Part shown: one piece after another, positions 39,599 to 49,919 of the stretch | Numbering within the stretch: the first letter of the stretch is position 1 | How the letters are laid out: each line of letters opens with the position of its first letter | Assembly: GCF_001653135.1 (NCBI RefSeq) | Contig: NZ_BDDS01000002.1 | Location: 372,001 to 436,000, forward strand | Direction: 5' to 3' | DNA from: Pseudoalteromonas neustonica | Lineage (GTDB): Bacteria; Pseudomonadota; Gammaproteobacteria; Enterobacterales; Alteromonadaceae | Length of the DNA stretch: 64,000 nt | Program-made: the position numbers and the translations under genes | Notes under the pieces: generated by a model | The model's database searches: none | What the model was told of the DNA's origin: nothing | Seen by the model: only the letters and a program-made list of their open reading frames with translations

Positions 39599-39609
39599 AT
39601 AAAATGTGT

Positions 39610-40320
39610 TTAGTTTCGTTTAGGAAACTTACCTTCAGATATTGCAATATCGATTAAAGTTATAACTTTATCAAATACTTGCTGAGCATTAAGCTCGCTA
39701 GTATCGAGTTCAATTGCATCATCTGCAGGCACAAGCGGCGCAACAACGCGATTCATATCGCGATCATCACGTGCTTTAATGTCTTCTAATAGACCACTTA
39801 GTGTAACATCAAGACCGCGCTCATTCAACTCAACAAAACGTCTACGAGCACGTTCTTCTGCACTTGCGGTTAAATATATTTTCAATGGCGCATCTGGAAA
39901 CACGACAGTGCCCATATCTCGGCCATCTGCAACTAAGCCATTTTCTGTGCGAAATGCGCGCTGGCGGCGTAATAAGGCCTCTCTAACGCGTGGTAACGCT
40001 GCAACTTTTGACGCTGCAGCACCAACCTCTTCATTACGTATTGTAGTTGATACGTCTTCGCCTTCAAGAATAACTTTTCCAGCATTTGTTTGACTATCCA
40101 CTAAAAATTGCACATCTAAATTGGCAGCTAAAGGCACTAATGCCTCTTCGTTGTCCAATGCAATTTGATGGTGAAGTGCAGCCAGTGATAAAACACGATA
40201 AATAGCACCACTGTCTAATACATCCCACCCTAATTTCTCGGCTAACAAGCGACAAACAGTTCCTTTACCTGAACCACTTGGGCCATCAACGGTGATTACG
40301 GGCATTAATAACGCCTGCAT
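39610..40320 (-). CDS. cmk: cytidylate kinase
   Basis: The 236-residue P-loop kinase phosphorylates CMP and dCMP. It has GPSGSGKGT at about 14-22, then [28 protein letters not shown] and the lid region ERARRRF. ATG 40320 is chosen because AAGGAGGT lies 5 bases upstream; a later ATG would fit the E. coli start but has no ribosome-binding site. It lies between aroA and rpsA as in other gammaproteobacteria. Confidence 0.96.
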   Translation of the reverse strand: MQALLMPVITVDGPSGSGKGTVCRLLAEKLGWDVLDSGAIYRVLSLAALHHQIALDNEEALVPLAANLDVQFLVDSQTNAGKVILEGEDVSTTIRNEEVGAAASKVAALPRVREALLRRQRAFRTENGLVADGRDMGTVVFPDAPLKIYLTASAEERARRRFVELNERGLDVTLSGLLEDIKARDDRDMNRVVAPLVPADDAIELDTSELNAQQVFDKVITLIDIAISEGKFPKRN

Positions 40321-40427
40321 TTAAACCTCCTTCAATGCACACCAAAATAAAACCGCCATATTATACGTCAGATAATTAAATTTATCCGCTTTTTGTATGT
40401 AACTTTTTATATCAACAACGCTGTACC

Positions 40428-41705
40428 TTAATGACTTACTGACGCTAGGGTCTTGAAAAATGTCGGAAATGTTTTATAGGTACATTTAGGATCATTAATT
40501 GTAATTGCTTTTCCACCTACTGCTACCATAGCAAAACACATGGCTATGCGGTGATCGTCGTACGTATCAATTGCAACGTCATTAAAGTGTGTTGGGGGGA
40601 TAATTTCGATAAAATCTTCCCCTTCAACAACTTCAGCCCCGACTTTACGAAGCTCAGTTGCCATTGCATGTAAGCGGTCAGTTTCCTTTACGCGCCAATT
40701 ATAAATATTACGAATAGCTGTAGGGCCATCTGCAAATAAAGCCACTGTTGCAAGTGTCATCGCTGCATCAGGAATAGCGTTGGCATCTATGTCTACACCT
40801 TTCAATTGCCCTTTGCGAACAACTAAGCGCTCATCATACCAATCAATTTTAGCACCCACCTGCTCCATCACTTTGGCAAAACCAATGTCACCTTGCACTG
40901 ATTTAGCACCAACGCCTTTGATTTCTATTTCACCACCTGCAATCGCAGCTGCAGCTACGAAATAAGAGGCTGATGACGCATCACCTTCAACCATAATGCG
41001 TTCAATCGCTTGGTATTGCTGTGCGCCTTTTACGATAAAGGTTTTGTAATCATCATTCGCTACTGCAATACCAAAACGTGCCATGACATCGAGGGTAATA
41101 TCAATATACGGTTTTGAAACTAACGCGCCTTTAATTGTGATCTTGGTGTCACCACTGAATAAGGGGGCTGCCATTAATAGCGCGGTTAAAAATTGACTTG
41201 AAATACTGCCGTCAATTTCAACCTGTCCGCCCTTAATCTGTCCACCCACGATTTTTAGTGGCGGATAATCTTTATTTTTTAAATAAGTTACATCACCGCC
41301 AAGCACTTGCAGTGCATCAACCAAATGACCAATTGGTCGCTCTTCCATACGCGGTTCACCAATTAATTCGTACTCGCCTGATACAGCAGCAAGTACGGCC
41401 GTTAGAGGACGATACGCTGTACCAGCATTACCAAGAAATAATGGCTCTGATGGGGTTAATAACTGCCCGCCAACACCTTTTACTGTTGCAACTGTTTTAT
41501 CATCATTGAGACTTACATCTACACCCAATAATTTTAATGCGCCTAGCATGTGGCGAATATCGTCACTGTCCAATAAATTTTCAACAACTGTTGTACCTTC
41601 AGCAAGTGCTGCCAATAATAAAATACGGTTTGATAAACTTTTTGAGCCAGGTAATGTCACGCTACCATTTACGTTATTAATTGGCTCTAAACGTAGTTGC
41701 TCCAT
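40428..41705 (-). CDS. aroA: 3-phosphoshikimate 1-carboxyvinyltransferase (EPSP synthase)
   Basis: The 425-residue shikimate-pathway enzyme shows [20 protein letters not shown] at the N-terminus, [15 protein letters not shown] (the class I active-site loop) and [13 protein letters not shown] near the C-terminus (TYDDHRIAM). The GNAGTAYRP sequence is that of class I, glyphosate-sensitive enzymes. It overlaps the serC stop by one base (TAATG), so serC and aroA are coupled. Confidence 0.97.
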   Translation of the reverse strand: MEQLRLEPINNVNGSVTLPGSKSLSNRILLLAALAEGTTVVENLLDSDDIRHMLGALKLLGVDVSLNDDKTVATVKGVGGQLLTPSEPLFLGNAGTAYRPLTAVLAAVSGEYELIGEPRMEERPIGHLVDALQVLGGDVTYLKNKDYPPLKIVGGQIKGGQVEIDGSISSQFLTALLMAAPLFSGDTKITIKGALVSKPYIDITLDVMARFGIAVANDDYKTFIVKGAQQYQAIERIMVEGDASSASYFVAAAAIAGGEIEIKGVGAKSVQGDIGFAKVMEQVGAKIDWYDERLVVRKGQLKGVDIDANAIPDAAMTLATVALFADGPTAIRNIYNWRVKETDRLHAMATELRKVGAEVVEGEDFIEIIPPTHFNDVAIDTYDDHRIAMCFAMVAVGGKAITINDPKCTYKTFPTFFKTLASVSH

Positions 41706-42787
41706 TAGCTGTTCTCCTTGGCAAACTTTGCCATGAAATCAACTAAAGCCTGTACACCGGCAAGTGGCATTGCGTTATAAATACTCGCGCGCATACCACC
41801 AACAATACGGTGTCCCTCAAGGGCTAGTAAACCAGCTTCTTTAGCGTGTGATAGAAATTGCTGATTCAAACTTTCATCGTTTAACCAAAATGGTACATTC
41901 ATGCGTGAACGACAGTGTTTTGCCACTTTATTGTTATAAAATGGCGACTCGTCAATAAAACCATAAAGTAATTCGGCTTTTGCAATGTTTTGCTGTTCCA
42001 TGGCTTTAACGCCACCATTTTGCTCAAGCCATTCGAACACTTCCGCTGCTAAATACCATGCAAATGTTGGCGGTGTGTTATACATACTGCCTTGCTTAAC
42101 CTCTAGCGCGTAATCAAATACACCAGGTTTAGCTAAGCCTTGGCGCTCTAACAAGGTTTTACGGATGATGACAATGGCTAAGCCTGATGGACCAATATTC
42201 TTTTGCGCGCCAGCATAGATTAAATCAAACTTATTGACGTCAAATTCACGAGATAAGATCGTTGATGACATATCTGCGATTATGGGTGCAGTAGGATGAC
42301 TTGGTACGTCAAACACTTCAATACCATCAATGGTTTCATTAGGGCAATAATGAATGTATGACGGATCCGCGGGGAATTGCCATTCGCTCACTGGCTTGAT
42401 TGAAAATTGCTCATCACTATCATTACGTACATCAAGCTCTGTCACTTGTGTAAATTTTAATGCCTCAGTTACTGCGCCTTTTGACCATACGCCGTTTTCA
42501 CAATACACGGCGGCTTTGTCATCGAGGTGCAAATTTAACGGTACTGCAGCAAATTGACCGCGACCACCACCGTGCATAAATAATATTTCAAACTCGTCAC
42601 TAATATCCATCAAACGGCGTAGACTTGCTTCACATTTTGCTGTGAGCGCTAAAAACTCTTTACTTCGGTGGCTTATCTCCATCACCGACACACCTAAATC
42701 TTGCCAATCAACAAATTCTTTTTGTGCTTTTGCCATTACTTCTGGCGGCAACATTGCAGGCCCCGCACAAAAATTATATTTACTCAT
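41705..42787 (-). CDS. serC: phosphoserine aminotransferase
   Basis: The 360-residue PLP enzyme makes phosphoserine and is also used in pyridoxine synthesis. It opens [14 protein letters not shown], has [15 protein letters not shown] and the PLP-binding lysine in [15 protein letters not shown]. The C-terminus contains [18 protein letters not shown]. Length is typical. It follows gyrA after a terminator and so probably has its own promoter within 42788-42917. Confidence 0.97.
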   Translation of the reverse strand: MSKYNFCAGPAMLPPEVMAKAQKEFVDWQDLGVSVMEISHRSKEFLALTAKCEASLRRLMDISDEFEILFMHGGGRGQFAAVPLNLHLDDKAAVYCENGVWSKGAVTEALKFTQVTELDVRNDSDEQFSIKPVSEWQFPADPSYIHYCPNETIDGIEVFDVPSHPTAPIIADMSSTILSREFDVNKFDLIYAGAQKNIGPSGLAIVIIRKTLLERQGLAKPGVFDYALEVKQGSMYNTPPTFAWYLAAEVFEWLEQNGGVKAMEQQNIAKAELLYGFIDESPFYNNKVAKHCRSRMNVPFWLNDESLNQQFLSHAKEAGLLALEGHRIVGGMRASIYNAMPLAGVQALVDFMAKFAKENS

Positions 42788-42880
42788 TACCTTTCCTCAT
42801 TCCAGTAATTTAACAATAAGAGTGTATATTTATCCCCGTATCTGGGGATTGATATTATTGCTCAGTTTTATTTTAACAAT

Positions 42881-42910
42881 AAAAAAAAGCGGCCAAAGCC
42901 GCTTTTATTT
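42881..42910 (-). terminator. gyrA terminator
   Basis: AAAAGCGGC (42885-42893) pairs with GCCGCTTTT (42898-42906); on the minus strand T residues follow the stem. Confidence 0.88.
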
Positions 42911-42917
42911 ATTAATG

Positions 42918-45614
42918 CTATTCTGCTGGAGGGTTATCCCCAGCGTCATCATTAACAATCTCGACTACTTCAACGCTTTCGCCTTCGATAGCTTCAAGCT
43001 CATCGATTTCAATTTCTTCGATACGTTGTAAACCAACTACTTGCTCTTCGTCAATAGTTCTTATCAAAATAACACCTTGGGTATTACGCCCAACTGTAGA
43101 AACTTCGTTAACGCGAGTTCGTACTAAGGTTCCACGATTAGATATAATCATGATTTCATCGTTATCATCAACTTGAACTGCACCAACAACAGCACCATTA
43201 CGCTCACTTACTTTGATTGATACCACACCTTGAGTCGCACGACTCTTCGATGGATAATCTTCAAGTAAAGTACGCTTACCGTAACCGTTTTCAGTTACTG
43301 TTAAGATAGCACCATCTGTCTTAGGTACAATTAATGAGACAACACGTTGACCTTCAGGCATTTTAATACCACGAACACCCGTTGCTGTACGACCCATCTG
43401 GCGTACACCTTTGAACTTGATTTCTGGCTTACCATTTTCATCAAGTACTGGGTTACCATTTTCATCTAATACTGGAGATTCTTCAGCTTCTTTAAAGCGA
43501 ACAACTTTACCAGCATCAGTGAATAGCATGATCTCGTTGCTTCCATCAGTGATGTCTACACCAATTAAGCTATCACCATCGTTTAAGTTAACGGCAATAA
43601 TACCGCTAGCACGTTGACGGCTATACGCTGTCAGTGGTGTTTTCTTAACTGTACCAAATGCAGTTGCCATAAAGATGTATTTATCTTCTGCATATTCACG
43701 CACCGGCAAGATTGCTGTGATACGTTCGTCAGCTTCAAGCGGCAGTAAGTTTACAATTGGCTTACCGCGGGCAGCTCGGCTAGCAAGCGGTAATTGATAC
43801 ACTTTAAGCCAATATAAGCGACCAGCTGTTGAGAAACACAGAATCGTATCGTGCGTATTTGCAACTAATAAACGTTCGATGAAATCTTCATCTTTCATCT
43901 TCGTTGCTGACTTACCTTTACCACCACGACGCTGTGCTTCGTAATCAGATAATGGTTGATACTTAACGTAACCTTCGTGAGAAAGTGTAACTACTACGTC
44001 TTCTTCAGTGATCAAGTCTTCTAAACTGATATCATGCGCTGCGGCATTGATTTCCGTACGACGTTCATCACCATATTGCGCTTTAATTTCAACTAGCTCA
44101 TCGCGGATAACTTCCATTAAGCGCTCTGGTGTAGCAAGAATATATAAAAGCTCAGCAATTAAATCTAATAACGTTTGGTATTCGCTTAGAATCTTTTCGT
44201 GCTCAAGACCTGTTAGCTTATGTAAACGCAAATCAAGGATAGCTTGGGCTTGTTGCTCAGAAATATAATACTGACCATCACGAATGCCTAAGTCATCAGC
44301 TAACCAATCAGGACGCGCTACATTTGCTTCACCCGCTTTTTCAAGCATGGCTTTAACATTACCTAGTTCCCACGGACGCGCAGCTAAGGCAATTTTTGCT
44401 TCAGCTGGGGTTGGCGAGTTACGAATAAGTTCGATAATTGGGTCAATGTTTGCAAGTGCAATCGCTAAACCTTCGAGCATGTGTGCACGATCGCGAGCTT
44501 TACGTAAATCAAATACGGTGCGGCGCGTTACAACTTCACGACGGTGAATAATAAACTCTTCAAGCATTTCTTTTAAATTGAAACACTTAGGTTGATTATT
44601 AATTAAGGCAACCATGTTCATACCAAACACAGTTTGTAACTGAGTTTGTGCATAAAGGTTGTTTAGAATCACTTCACCTACATCACCACGTTTGATCTCG
44701 ATAACGATACGCATACCGTCTTTATCTGATTCATCACGTAATGCACTAATACCTTCAATCTTCTTATCTTTAACCAGCTCTGCAATCTTTTCGATTAAAC
44801 GCGCTTTGTTTACTTGATAAGGGATTTCGTGAACGATAATCGTTTCACGATGAGTTTTTTCGTCGACTTCGATTTCTGCACGTGCACGCATGTACACTTT
44901 ACCGCGACCGGTTAAATAGGCTTGTTCAATGCCTTTTTTACCATTAATAATTGCCGCAGTTGGGAAATCTGGCCCCGGAATATAATCCATTAACTCAAGG
45001 ATTGTTAAATCAGGGTTTTGAATAAGGGCTAAACAACCATTCACAACTTCAGTTAAGTTATGAGGCGGAATGTTTGTTGCCATACCTACCGCAATACCCG
45101 ATGAACCGTTTACTAATAAGTTAGGAACTTTCGTAGGCAATACGTCAGGAATTTGCTCTGTACCGTCGTAGTTAGGTACAAAATCAACCGTTTCTTTTTC
45201 AAGATCGGCCAAAAGCTCATGAGACATTTTCGCCATACGGACTTCCGTATAACGCATTGCTGCTGCTGAGTCACCATCAACTGAACCAAAGTTACCTTGG
45301 CCGTCTACTAGCATATAACGTAATGAGAATGGCTGTGCCATACGTACGATCGTGTCATACACAGCGCTGTCGCCATGGGGATGGTATTTACCAATTACGT
45401 CACCAACCACACGGGCTGATTTTTTGTAAGGCTTATTCCAATCATTATTAAGCTCGTTCATAGCAAACAAAACGCGGCGGTGAACAGGTTTTAAACCGTC
45501 ACGTACGTCTGGTAATGCTCGTCCTACAATTACGCTCATCGCGTAATCTAAATAGGAGTTTTTTAACTCGTCTTCAATATTGACTGGCAGAATTTCATTG
45601 GCGAAATCAGTCAT
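42918..45614 (-). CDS. gyrA: DNA gyrase subunit A
   Basis: The 898-residue topoisomerase subunit has the active-site Tyr in [11 protein letters not shown] and the quinolone-determining region [19 protein letters not shown] with Ser and Asp at the two positions mutated in resistance, so it looks wild type. The C-terminal beta-pinwheel has the GyrA box QRRGGKG. An acidic C-terminal tail follows. An insertion near residues 708-735 contains two copies of PVLDENG (a 24-base tandem repeat at 43429-43475). It is followed by its own terminator and divergent from ubiG. Confidence 0.97.
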   Translation of the reverse strand: MTDFANEILPVNIEDELKNSYLDYAMSVIVGRALPDVRDGLKPVHRRVLFAMNELNNDWNKPYKKSARVVGDVIGKYHPHGDSAVYDTIVRMAQPFSLRYMLVDGQGNFGSVDGDSAAAMRYTEVRMAKMSHELLADLEKETVDFVPNYDGTEQIPDVLPTKVPNLLVNGSSGIAVGMATNIPPHNLTEVVNGCLALIQNPDLTILELMDYIPGPDFPTAAIINGKKGIEQAYLTGRGKVYMRARAEIEVDEKTHRETIIVHEIPYQVNKARLIEKIAELVKDKKIEGISALRDESDKDGMRIVIEIKRGDVGEVILNNLYAQTQLQTVFGMNMVALINNQPKCFNLKEMLEEFIIHRREVVTRRTVFDLRKARDRAHMLEGLAIALANIDPIIELIRNSPTPAEAKIALAARPWELGNVKAMLEKAGEANVARPDWLADDLGIRDGQYYISEQQAQAILDLRLHKLTGLEHEKILSEYQTLLDLIAELLYILATPERLMEVIRDELVEIKAQYGDERRTEINAAAHDISLEDLITEEDVVVTLSHEGYVKYQPLSDYEAQRRGGKGKSATKMKDEDFIERLLVANTHDTILCFSTAGRLYWLKVYQLPLASRAARGKPIVNLLPLEADERITAILPVREYAEDKYIFMATAFGTVKKTPLTAYSRQRASGIIAVNLNDGDSLIGVDITDGSNEIMLFTDAGKVVRFKEAEESPVLDENGNPVLDENGKPEIKFKGVRQMGRTATGVRGIKMPEGQRVVSLIVPKTDGAILTVTENGYGKRTLLEDYPSKSRATQGVVSIKVSERNGAVVGAVQVDDNDEIMIISNRGTLVRTRVNEVSTVGRNTQGVILIRTIDEEQVVGLQRIEEIEIDELEAIEGESVEVVEIVNDDAGDNPPAE
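43429..43475 (-). repeat. gyrA: 24-base tandem repeat inside gyrA
   Basis: Two units at 43429-43451 and 43453-43475 encode the repeated PVLDENGN and PVLDENGK in the C-terminal domain. They form a surface loop insertion relative to E. coli GyrA as remembered. Confidence 0.7.
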
Positions 45615-45736
45615 TTGATATCACATTCCTTCAGTATTTACCCCTAAAGTGCCACATACTGGGCGCTTGCGGGTATTTAGTTATTATTACCAAGTCATGC
45701 TACCACAATTTATTTATATTTACAGGCGCTAAATCT

Positions 45737-45766
45737 TTGCGATTTATTAATTTCCCCCTATATAAT
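45737..45766 (+). promoter_or_regulatory. ubiG: sigma-70 promoter of ubiG
   Basis: TTGCGA (45737-45742) and TATAAT (45761-45766) are 18 bases apart and end 27 bases before the ubiG ATG. The -10 is a perfect consensus. Confidence 0.65.
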
Positions 45767-45793
45767 GGCCTCAGATTGACGAGGAAGCTTTTT

Positions 45794-46504
45794 ATGACCG
45801 AACATCAAAATGTAGATAACGCAGAAATTGCAAAATTTGAAGCCATTGCCGAACGATGGTGGGATCGAGATGGAGAATTTAAACCTCTTCATGAGATCAA
45901 CCCGTTACGATTAGACTTCATAGCCGACAAAGCCCATGGTTTGTTTGACAAAGAAACACTCGACGTAGGCTGTGGTGGTGGAATTTTAAGTGAAAGTATG
46001 GCGCGAATGGGCGCACACGTGACCGGTATTGATATGGGTCAAGAACCATTAACCGTGGCTAAATTGCACAGTTTAGAAACAGGTGTAAATGTTGAGTATA
46101 TAAAAATACCAGCAGAAGAGTATGCAGCGCAGTACCCTGCTCGCTTTGATACTATTACCTGCATGGAAATGTTAGAACATGTACCTGATCCCGCTTCTAT
46201 TATCCATGCCGTTGCCAAACTAGCCAAACCGGGTGCGGATGTATTTTTTTCAACCTTAAATAAAACCCCAAAAGCATATTTGTTTGCCATTGTTGGCGCA
46301 GAAAAGTTATTAAAAATGGTGCCAGAGGGAACTCACGACCACAAAAAATTTATTAAACCTGCACAACTTATTGCATGGGCAGAGCAAGCTGGATTAAAAG
46401 TACGTGCCAGCGCTGGCCTTAGCTATAACCCGCTATCAAAGCAATACAGCTTAAATACCGATGTCAGCGTTAATTATATTTTGCACTTTGAGAAACTGGC
46501 GTAA
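45794..46504 (+). CDS. ubiG: ubiquinone O-methyltransferase UbiG
   Basis: The start is ATG 45794 with GAGGAA at 45781-45786, giving 236 residues; the 19 longer N-terminal codons lie over the promoter. The SAM-binding motif [18 protein letters not shown] and the LEHVPDP segment (motif II) are present, with [20 protein letters not shown] typical of UbiG at the N-terminus. It carries out both O-methylations in ubiquinone synthesis on the cytoplasmic face of the membrane. It overlaps the next gene by one base (TAATG). Confidence 0.96.
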   Translation: MTEHQNVDNAEIAKFEAIAERWWDRDGEFKPLHEINPLRLDFIADKAHGLFDKETLDVGCGGGILSESMARMGAHVTGIDMGQEPLTVAKLHSLETGVNVEYIKIPAEEYAAQYPARFDTITCMEMLEHVPDPASIIHAVAKLAKPGADVFFSTLNKTPKAYLFAIVGAEKLLKMVPEGTHDHKKFIKPAQLIAWAEQAGLKVRASAGLSYNPLSKQYSLNTDVSVNYILHFEKLA

Positions 46505-47187
46505 TGGCTGACTCTAAAACAGCAACGCCAGTTATTAGCTATGATGCCTTTATTTTTGATTTAGATGGCACACTACTGGACACCGCAGATGATCTAGGCG
46601 CAGCGCTTAATAGCGTACTCGTTGATCATGATCAACCACAGGTTTCGGCTGACATCTATCGTCCTGCAGCTTCTAATGGTGCCATGGCGCTGCTGGAAGC
46701 CGGGTTCGGCCAGCAGTGGCATGCTCACCCAAAGCAAGGTGATTTACGCCAGCAATTGTTAAATGCTTACGCAAATAATATTGCAACGCATAGCCACTGT
46801 TTTTCTGGTATAGCGTCTTTATTAATTGCTCTTGGGCAAAAAAACATTAAATGGGGAATAATGACCAATAAACCTAGCTTTTTGACCACCCCATTAGTTT
46901 CAGCGATTACTGAATTAAAAGGCGCGCAAGCGGTTGTCAGTGGTGACACGTTAGCAGTAGCCAAGCCTTCCCCATTGCCGCTACTACACACCGCTAATTT
47001 ATTAGGTGTTGAACCAACTCGGTGTTTATACATAGGTGATGCACAGCGTGACATTGTCGCAGCCAAAGCTGCAAACATGCACAGCGCTACGGCATTATGG
47101 GGATATATCCCTAGTGTAGCTGATGCAATAGGCTGGCAAGCTGATTTTAATTGGTACTCCCCTATTGATGCTTTTAACCATATATAG
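46504..47187 (+). CDS. HAD phosphatase, Gph/MupP type
   Basis: The 227-residue HAD superfamily hydrolase has motif I DLDGTLLDTADDLGAAL, motif II GIMTNKP, the lysine of motif III in AVAKPSPLPL and motif IV YIGDAQRDIVAAKAA. The general annotation is phosphoglycolate phosphatase. In Pseudomonas the gene after ubiG is mupP, an N-acetylmuramic acid 6-phosphate phosphatase of peptidoglycan recycling. The same position here makes MupP a serious alternative. It starts within the ubiG stop codon, so both are co-translated. Confidence 0.88.
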   Translation: MADSKTATPVISYDAFIFDLDGTLLDTADDLGAALNSVLVDHDQPQVSADIYRPAASNGAMALLEAGFGQQWHAHPKQGDLRQQLLNAYANNIATHSHCFSGIASLLIALGQKNIKWGIMTNKPSFLTTPLVSAITELKGAQAVVSGDTLAVAKPSPLPLLHTANLLGVEPTRCLYIGDAQRDIVAAKAANMHSATALWGYIPSVADAIGWQADFNWYSPIDAFNHI

Positions 47188-47370
47188 TGTCTAGCTAATT
47201 TTTAACCACTACATATTGTGATTGTGTTAATTTTTGTGCATTGATTGCTGATAAAAAAAGCAGCAGAAATTTATTTTTAAAATGAGATAATTTACTCAAT
47301 CTGGAGTTGATTTTTATAAATTTCATTTTAATCAGAAGGTCAAAGGTTAATGCCCACTAACACAATCATG

Positions 47371-47390
47371 TTATCCCAACCTTATCCACA
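47371..47390 (+). promoter_or_regulatory. nrdA: two DnaA-box-like sites upstream of nrdA
   Basis: TTATCCACA at 47382-47390 is a perfect consensus DnaA box, and TTATCCCAA at 47371-47379 matches at 7 of 9. E. coli nrdAB is known to be regulated by DnaA through boxes in the same location. Confidence 0.7.
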
Positions 47391-47427
47391 ATCAAGGGTA
47401 TTTATGTACCTTGCAAAAGATCGCAGA

Positions 47428-47474
47428 CCACTCTATCTTGTGACCTAGAATTTGATAAGCACCAGATGTTGTGG
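47428..47474 (+). promoter_or_regulatory. nrdA: tandem NrdR boxes upstream of nrdA
   Basis: The 16-mers at 47428-47443 (CCACTCTATCTTGTGA) and 47459-47474 (GCACCAGATGTTGTGG) both have the CAC...AT.TTGTG pattern of NrdR boxes. Their starts are 31 bases apart, the usual three-turn spacing. NrdR represses ribonucleotide reductase genes when dATP is high. Confidence 0.75.
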
Positions 47475-47567
47475 CTAAGACTTATACAATTAAATTCTCG
47501 TTAAAGTAGCATTAACACAATAAAAATTTTTTTAGAAAATATTTCCTCAAGGAATACAGGCAAAATT

Positions 47568-49850
47568 ATGAACCAACAGCTATCTGTAAGCAAACGTGAC
47601 GGCCGCAAAGAGTCACTTGATTTAGATAAGATCCATCGCGTTATTGCTTGGGCCGCCGAGGGTCTAAAAAATGTCTCTGTCTCGCAAGTTGAATTAAAAT
47701 CACATATTCAATTTTATGACGGTATTCGTACCGAAGACATTCATGAAACCATCATTAAAGCGGCAGCCGATCAGATCTCTAAAGAGTCTCCTGATTATCA
47801 GTACTTAGCTGCACGTTTAGCTGTATTCCACCTACGTAAAAAAGCATATGGTCAATTTGAACCACCTCGTTTATATGATCACATTGTTAAGCTAGTTGAA
47901 GACAAGCGCTACGACGCTCACTTACTGGCTGATTACACAGAACAAGAAATTGATGCATTGGACGAGTACCTTGATCATGGACGTGATTTAAACTTCAGCT
48001 ACGCTGCGGTTAAACAACTTGAAGGTAAGTATTTAGTCCAAAACCGCGTTACAGGCGAAATCTATGAGAGCGCGCAGTTTTTATACATTTTAGTAGCCGC
48101 CAGTCTGTTTTCAGATTACCCAAAAGAAACACGTTTAGATTACATTAAACGTTTTTACGACGCAGTTTCATTATTTAAAATTTCATTACCAACACCAATC
48201 ATGGCCGGTGTACGTACGCCGACACGTCAATTTAGTTCATGTGTACTTATTGAGTGTGGTGATAGCTTAGATTCTATCAATGCAACATCATCCGCGATTG
48301 TAAAATACGTATCGCAACGTGCAGGCATTGGTATTAATGCTGGTAGCATTCGTGCACTTGGTAGCCCTATTCGCAATGGCGAAGCCTACCACACCGGTTG
48401 TATTCCTTTTTATAAGCACTTCCAAACAGCCGTTAAAAGCTGCTCGCAAGGTGGTGTGCGTGGTGGTGCAGCCACTTTATTCTACCCGCTTTGGCATTTA
48501 GAAGTTGAAAATTTATTAGTACTTAAAAACAACCGTGGTGTTGATGATAACCGTGTACGTCACCTTGACTACGGTGTTCAGTTTAATAAACTTATGTACT
48601 CGCGTTTAATTAAAGACGATTACATCACGCTCTTTAGCCCATCAGACGTGCCTGGTTTATATAATGCATTTTTTGAAGATCAAGATGAATTTGATAAATT
48701 ATATGTGCAGTACGAACAAGATGACTCAATTCGTAAAAAACGTATTAAAGCCATTGAACTGTTTTCAATGTTTGCACAAGAGCGTGCAAGTACAGGCCGT
48801 ATTTACTTACAAAATGTAGATCACTGCAATACGCACAGCCCGTTCATTGCTAAAGTTGCGCCTATTCGTCAATCTAACTTATGTTTAGAAATAGCGTTAC
48901 CAACTAAGCCGCTTAACAATGTAAATGATGAAGAAGGCGAGATTGCTTTATGTACTTTGTCAGCATTTAACTTAGGTGCGATTGAGTCACTGGATGAGCT
49001 TGAAGAACTTGCAGAGCTGGCTGTACGTGCCCTTGATAATCTGCTTGATTTCCAAGACTACCCTGTCCCCGCTGCAAAAAATGCAACCATGGGTCGTCGC
49101 ACATTAGGTATAGGCGTAATCAACTACGCTTACTATCTTGCTAAAAATGGTAAGCGTTACTCTGATGGCAGTGCTAACGCATTAACGCACAAAACATTTG
49201 AAGCAATTCAGTACTACCTAATGAAAGCATCAAATGAACTTGCAAAAGAACGCGGTGCTTGCCCTAAATTTAACGAAACAACGTATTCACAAGGTATTAT
49301 GCCAACAGATACGTATAAGCGTGATTTAGATAAAATCTGTGATGAGCCATTGCATCTAGATTGGGACACATTGCGTGCCAATATTAAACAGTATGGTATG
49401 CGTAACTCAACGTTATCTGCGTTGATGCCGTCAGAGACATCATCACAGATTTCAAACGCAACGAATGGTATTGAGCCTCCTCGCGGGCATATCAGTGTAA
49501 AAGCCAGTAAAGATGGTATTTTAAAGCAAGTTGTGCCTGAGTATGAGCGCCTAAAAGATAGCTACGAGTTATTATGGGATATCCCATCAAACAAAGGTTA
49601 TTTAGAACTTGTTGGTATTATGCAAAAATTTGTTGACCAAACAATTTCTGCAAACACTAATTATGATCCAAATAAGTTCGAAGGGGGTAAAGTACCTATG
49701 AAGGTGTTACTACAAGACTTACTAGGTGCATATAAACTAGGGGTTAAAACACTTTACTACCATAATACACGTGATGGTGCTTCTGATATGCAAGACGAAA
49801 CACCAGAAGTGGAAGATGATGATTGTGCAGGCGGCGCATGTAAAATCTAA
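47568..49850 (+). CDS. nrdA: class Ia ribonucleotide reductase alpha subunit
   Basis: The 760-residue protein has an N-terminal ATP cone (about 1-95), which senses ATP/dATP. The catalytic barrel has C439 in SNLCLEIALP, exactly the E. coli position, and TFEAIQYYLMKAS and LMPSETSSQISNATNGIEPP follow. The C-terminal CAGGACKI supplies the redox-shuttle cysteines. It reduces ribonucleoside diphosphates. It is followed 69 bases later by nrdB with a hairpin between. Confidence 0.97.
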   Translation: MNQQLSVSKRDGRKESLDLDKIHRVIAWAAEGLKNVSVSQVELKSHIQFYDGIRTEDIHETIIKAAADQISKESPDYQYLAARLAVFHLRKKAYGQFEPPRLYDHIVKLVEDKRYDAHLLADYTEQEIDALDEYLDHGRDLNFSYAAVKQLEGKYLVQNRVTGEIYESAQFLYILVAASLFSDYPKETRLDYIKRFYDAVSLFKISLPTPIMAGVRTPTRQFSSCVLIECGDSLDSINATSSAIVKYVSQRAGIGINAGSIRALGSPIRNGEAYHTGCIPFYKHFQTAVKSCSQGGVRGGAATLFYPLWHLEVENLLVLKNNRGVDDNRVRHLDYGVQFNKLMYSRLIKDDYITLFSPSDVPGLYNAFFEDQDEFDKLYVQYEQDDSIRKKRIKAIELFSMFAQERASTGRIYLQNVDHCNTHSPFIAKVAPIRQSNLCLEIALPTKPLNNVNDEEGEIALCTLSAFNLGAIESLDELEELAELAVRALDNLLDFQDYPVPAAKNATMGRRTLGIGVINYAYYLAKNGKRYSDGSANALTHKTFEAIQYYLMKASNELAKERGACPKFNETTYSQGIMPTDTYKRDLDKICDEPLHLDWDTLRANIKQYGMRNSTLSALMPSETSSQISNATNGIEPPRGHISVKASKDGILKQVVPEYERLKDSYELLWDIPSNKGYLELVGIMQKFVDQTISANTNYDPNKFEGGKVPMKVLLQDLLGAYKLGVKTLYYHNTRDGASDMQDETPEVEDDDCAGGACKI

Positions 49851-49871
49851 TCGATTATAAATATAAATTTG

Positions 49872-49892
49872 AAGCGGGCTTTACGCCCGCTT
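49872..49892 (+). terminator. nrdA-nrdB intercistronic hairpin
   Basis: AAGCGGGC (49872-49879) pairs perfectly with GCCCGCTT (49885-49892), followed by TATCCTGTTCGTTTTTTG. It ends 27 bases before the nrdB ATG. It could partly terminate, or stabilise the nrdA message. Confidence 0.65.
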
Positions 49893-49919
49893 TATCCTGT
49901 TCGTTTTTTGAGTGATCTT

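Larger units (their letters stand above)
47188..47567. promoter_or_regulatory. nrdA: 380-base nrdAB control region
   Basis: No gene is seen. The region holds two DnaA-box-like sites (47371-47390) and two NrdR-box-like sites (47428-47474) upstream of nrdA. A -10-like TACAAT (47485-47490) lies just after the second NrdR box, but no good -35 was found. The nrdA start has AAGGAATACAGG nearby. Confidence 0.7.

Noticed and set aside
42645..43031. Plus-strand open frame across the gyrA-serC gap
   Set aside because: It overlaps the ends of both genes antisense and includes the gyrA terminator.
47253..47276. TGCTG...CAGCA as terminator of the HAD phosphatase gene
   Set aside because: The stem is only 5 bp with a long A-rich loop; too weak to list.
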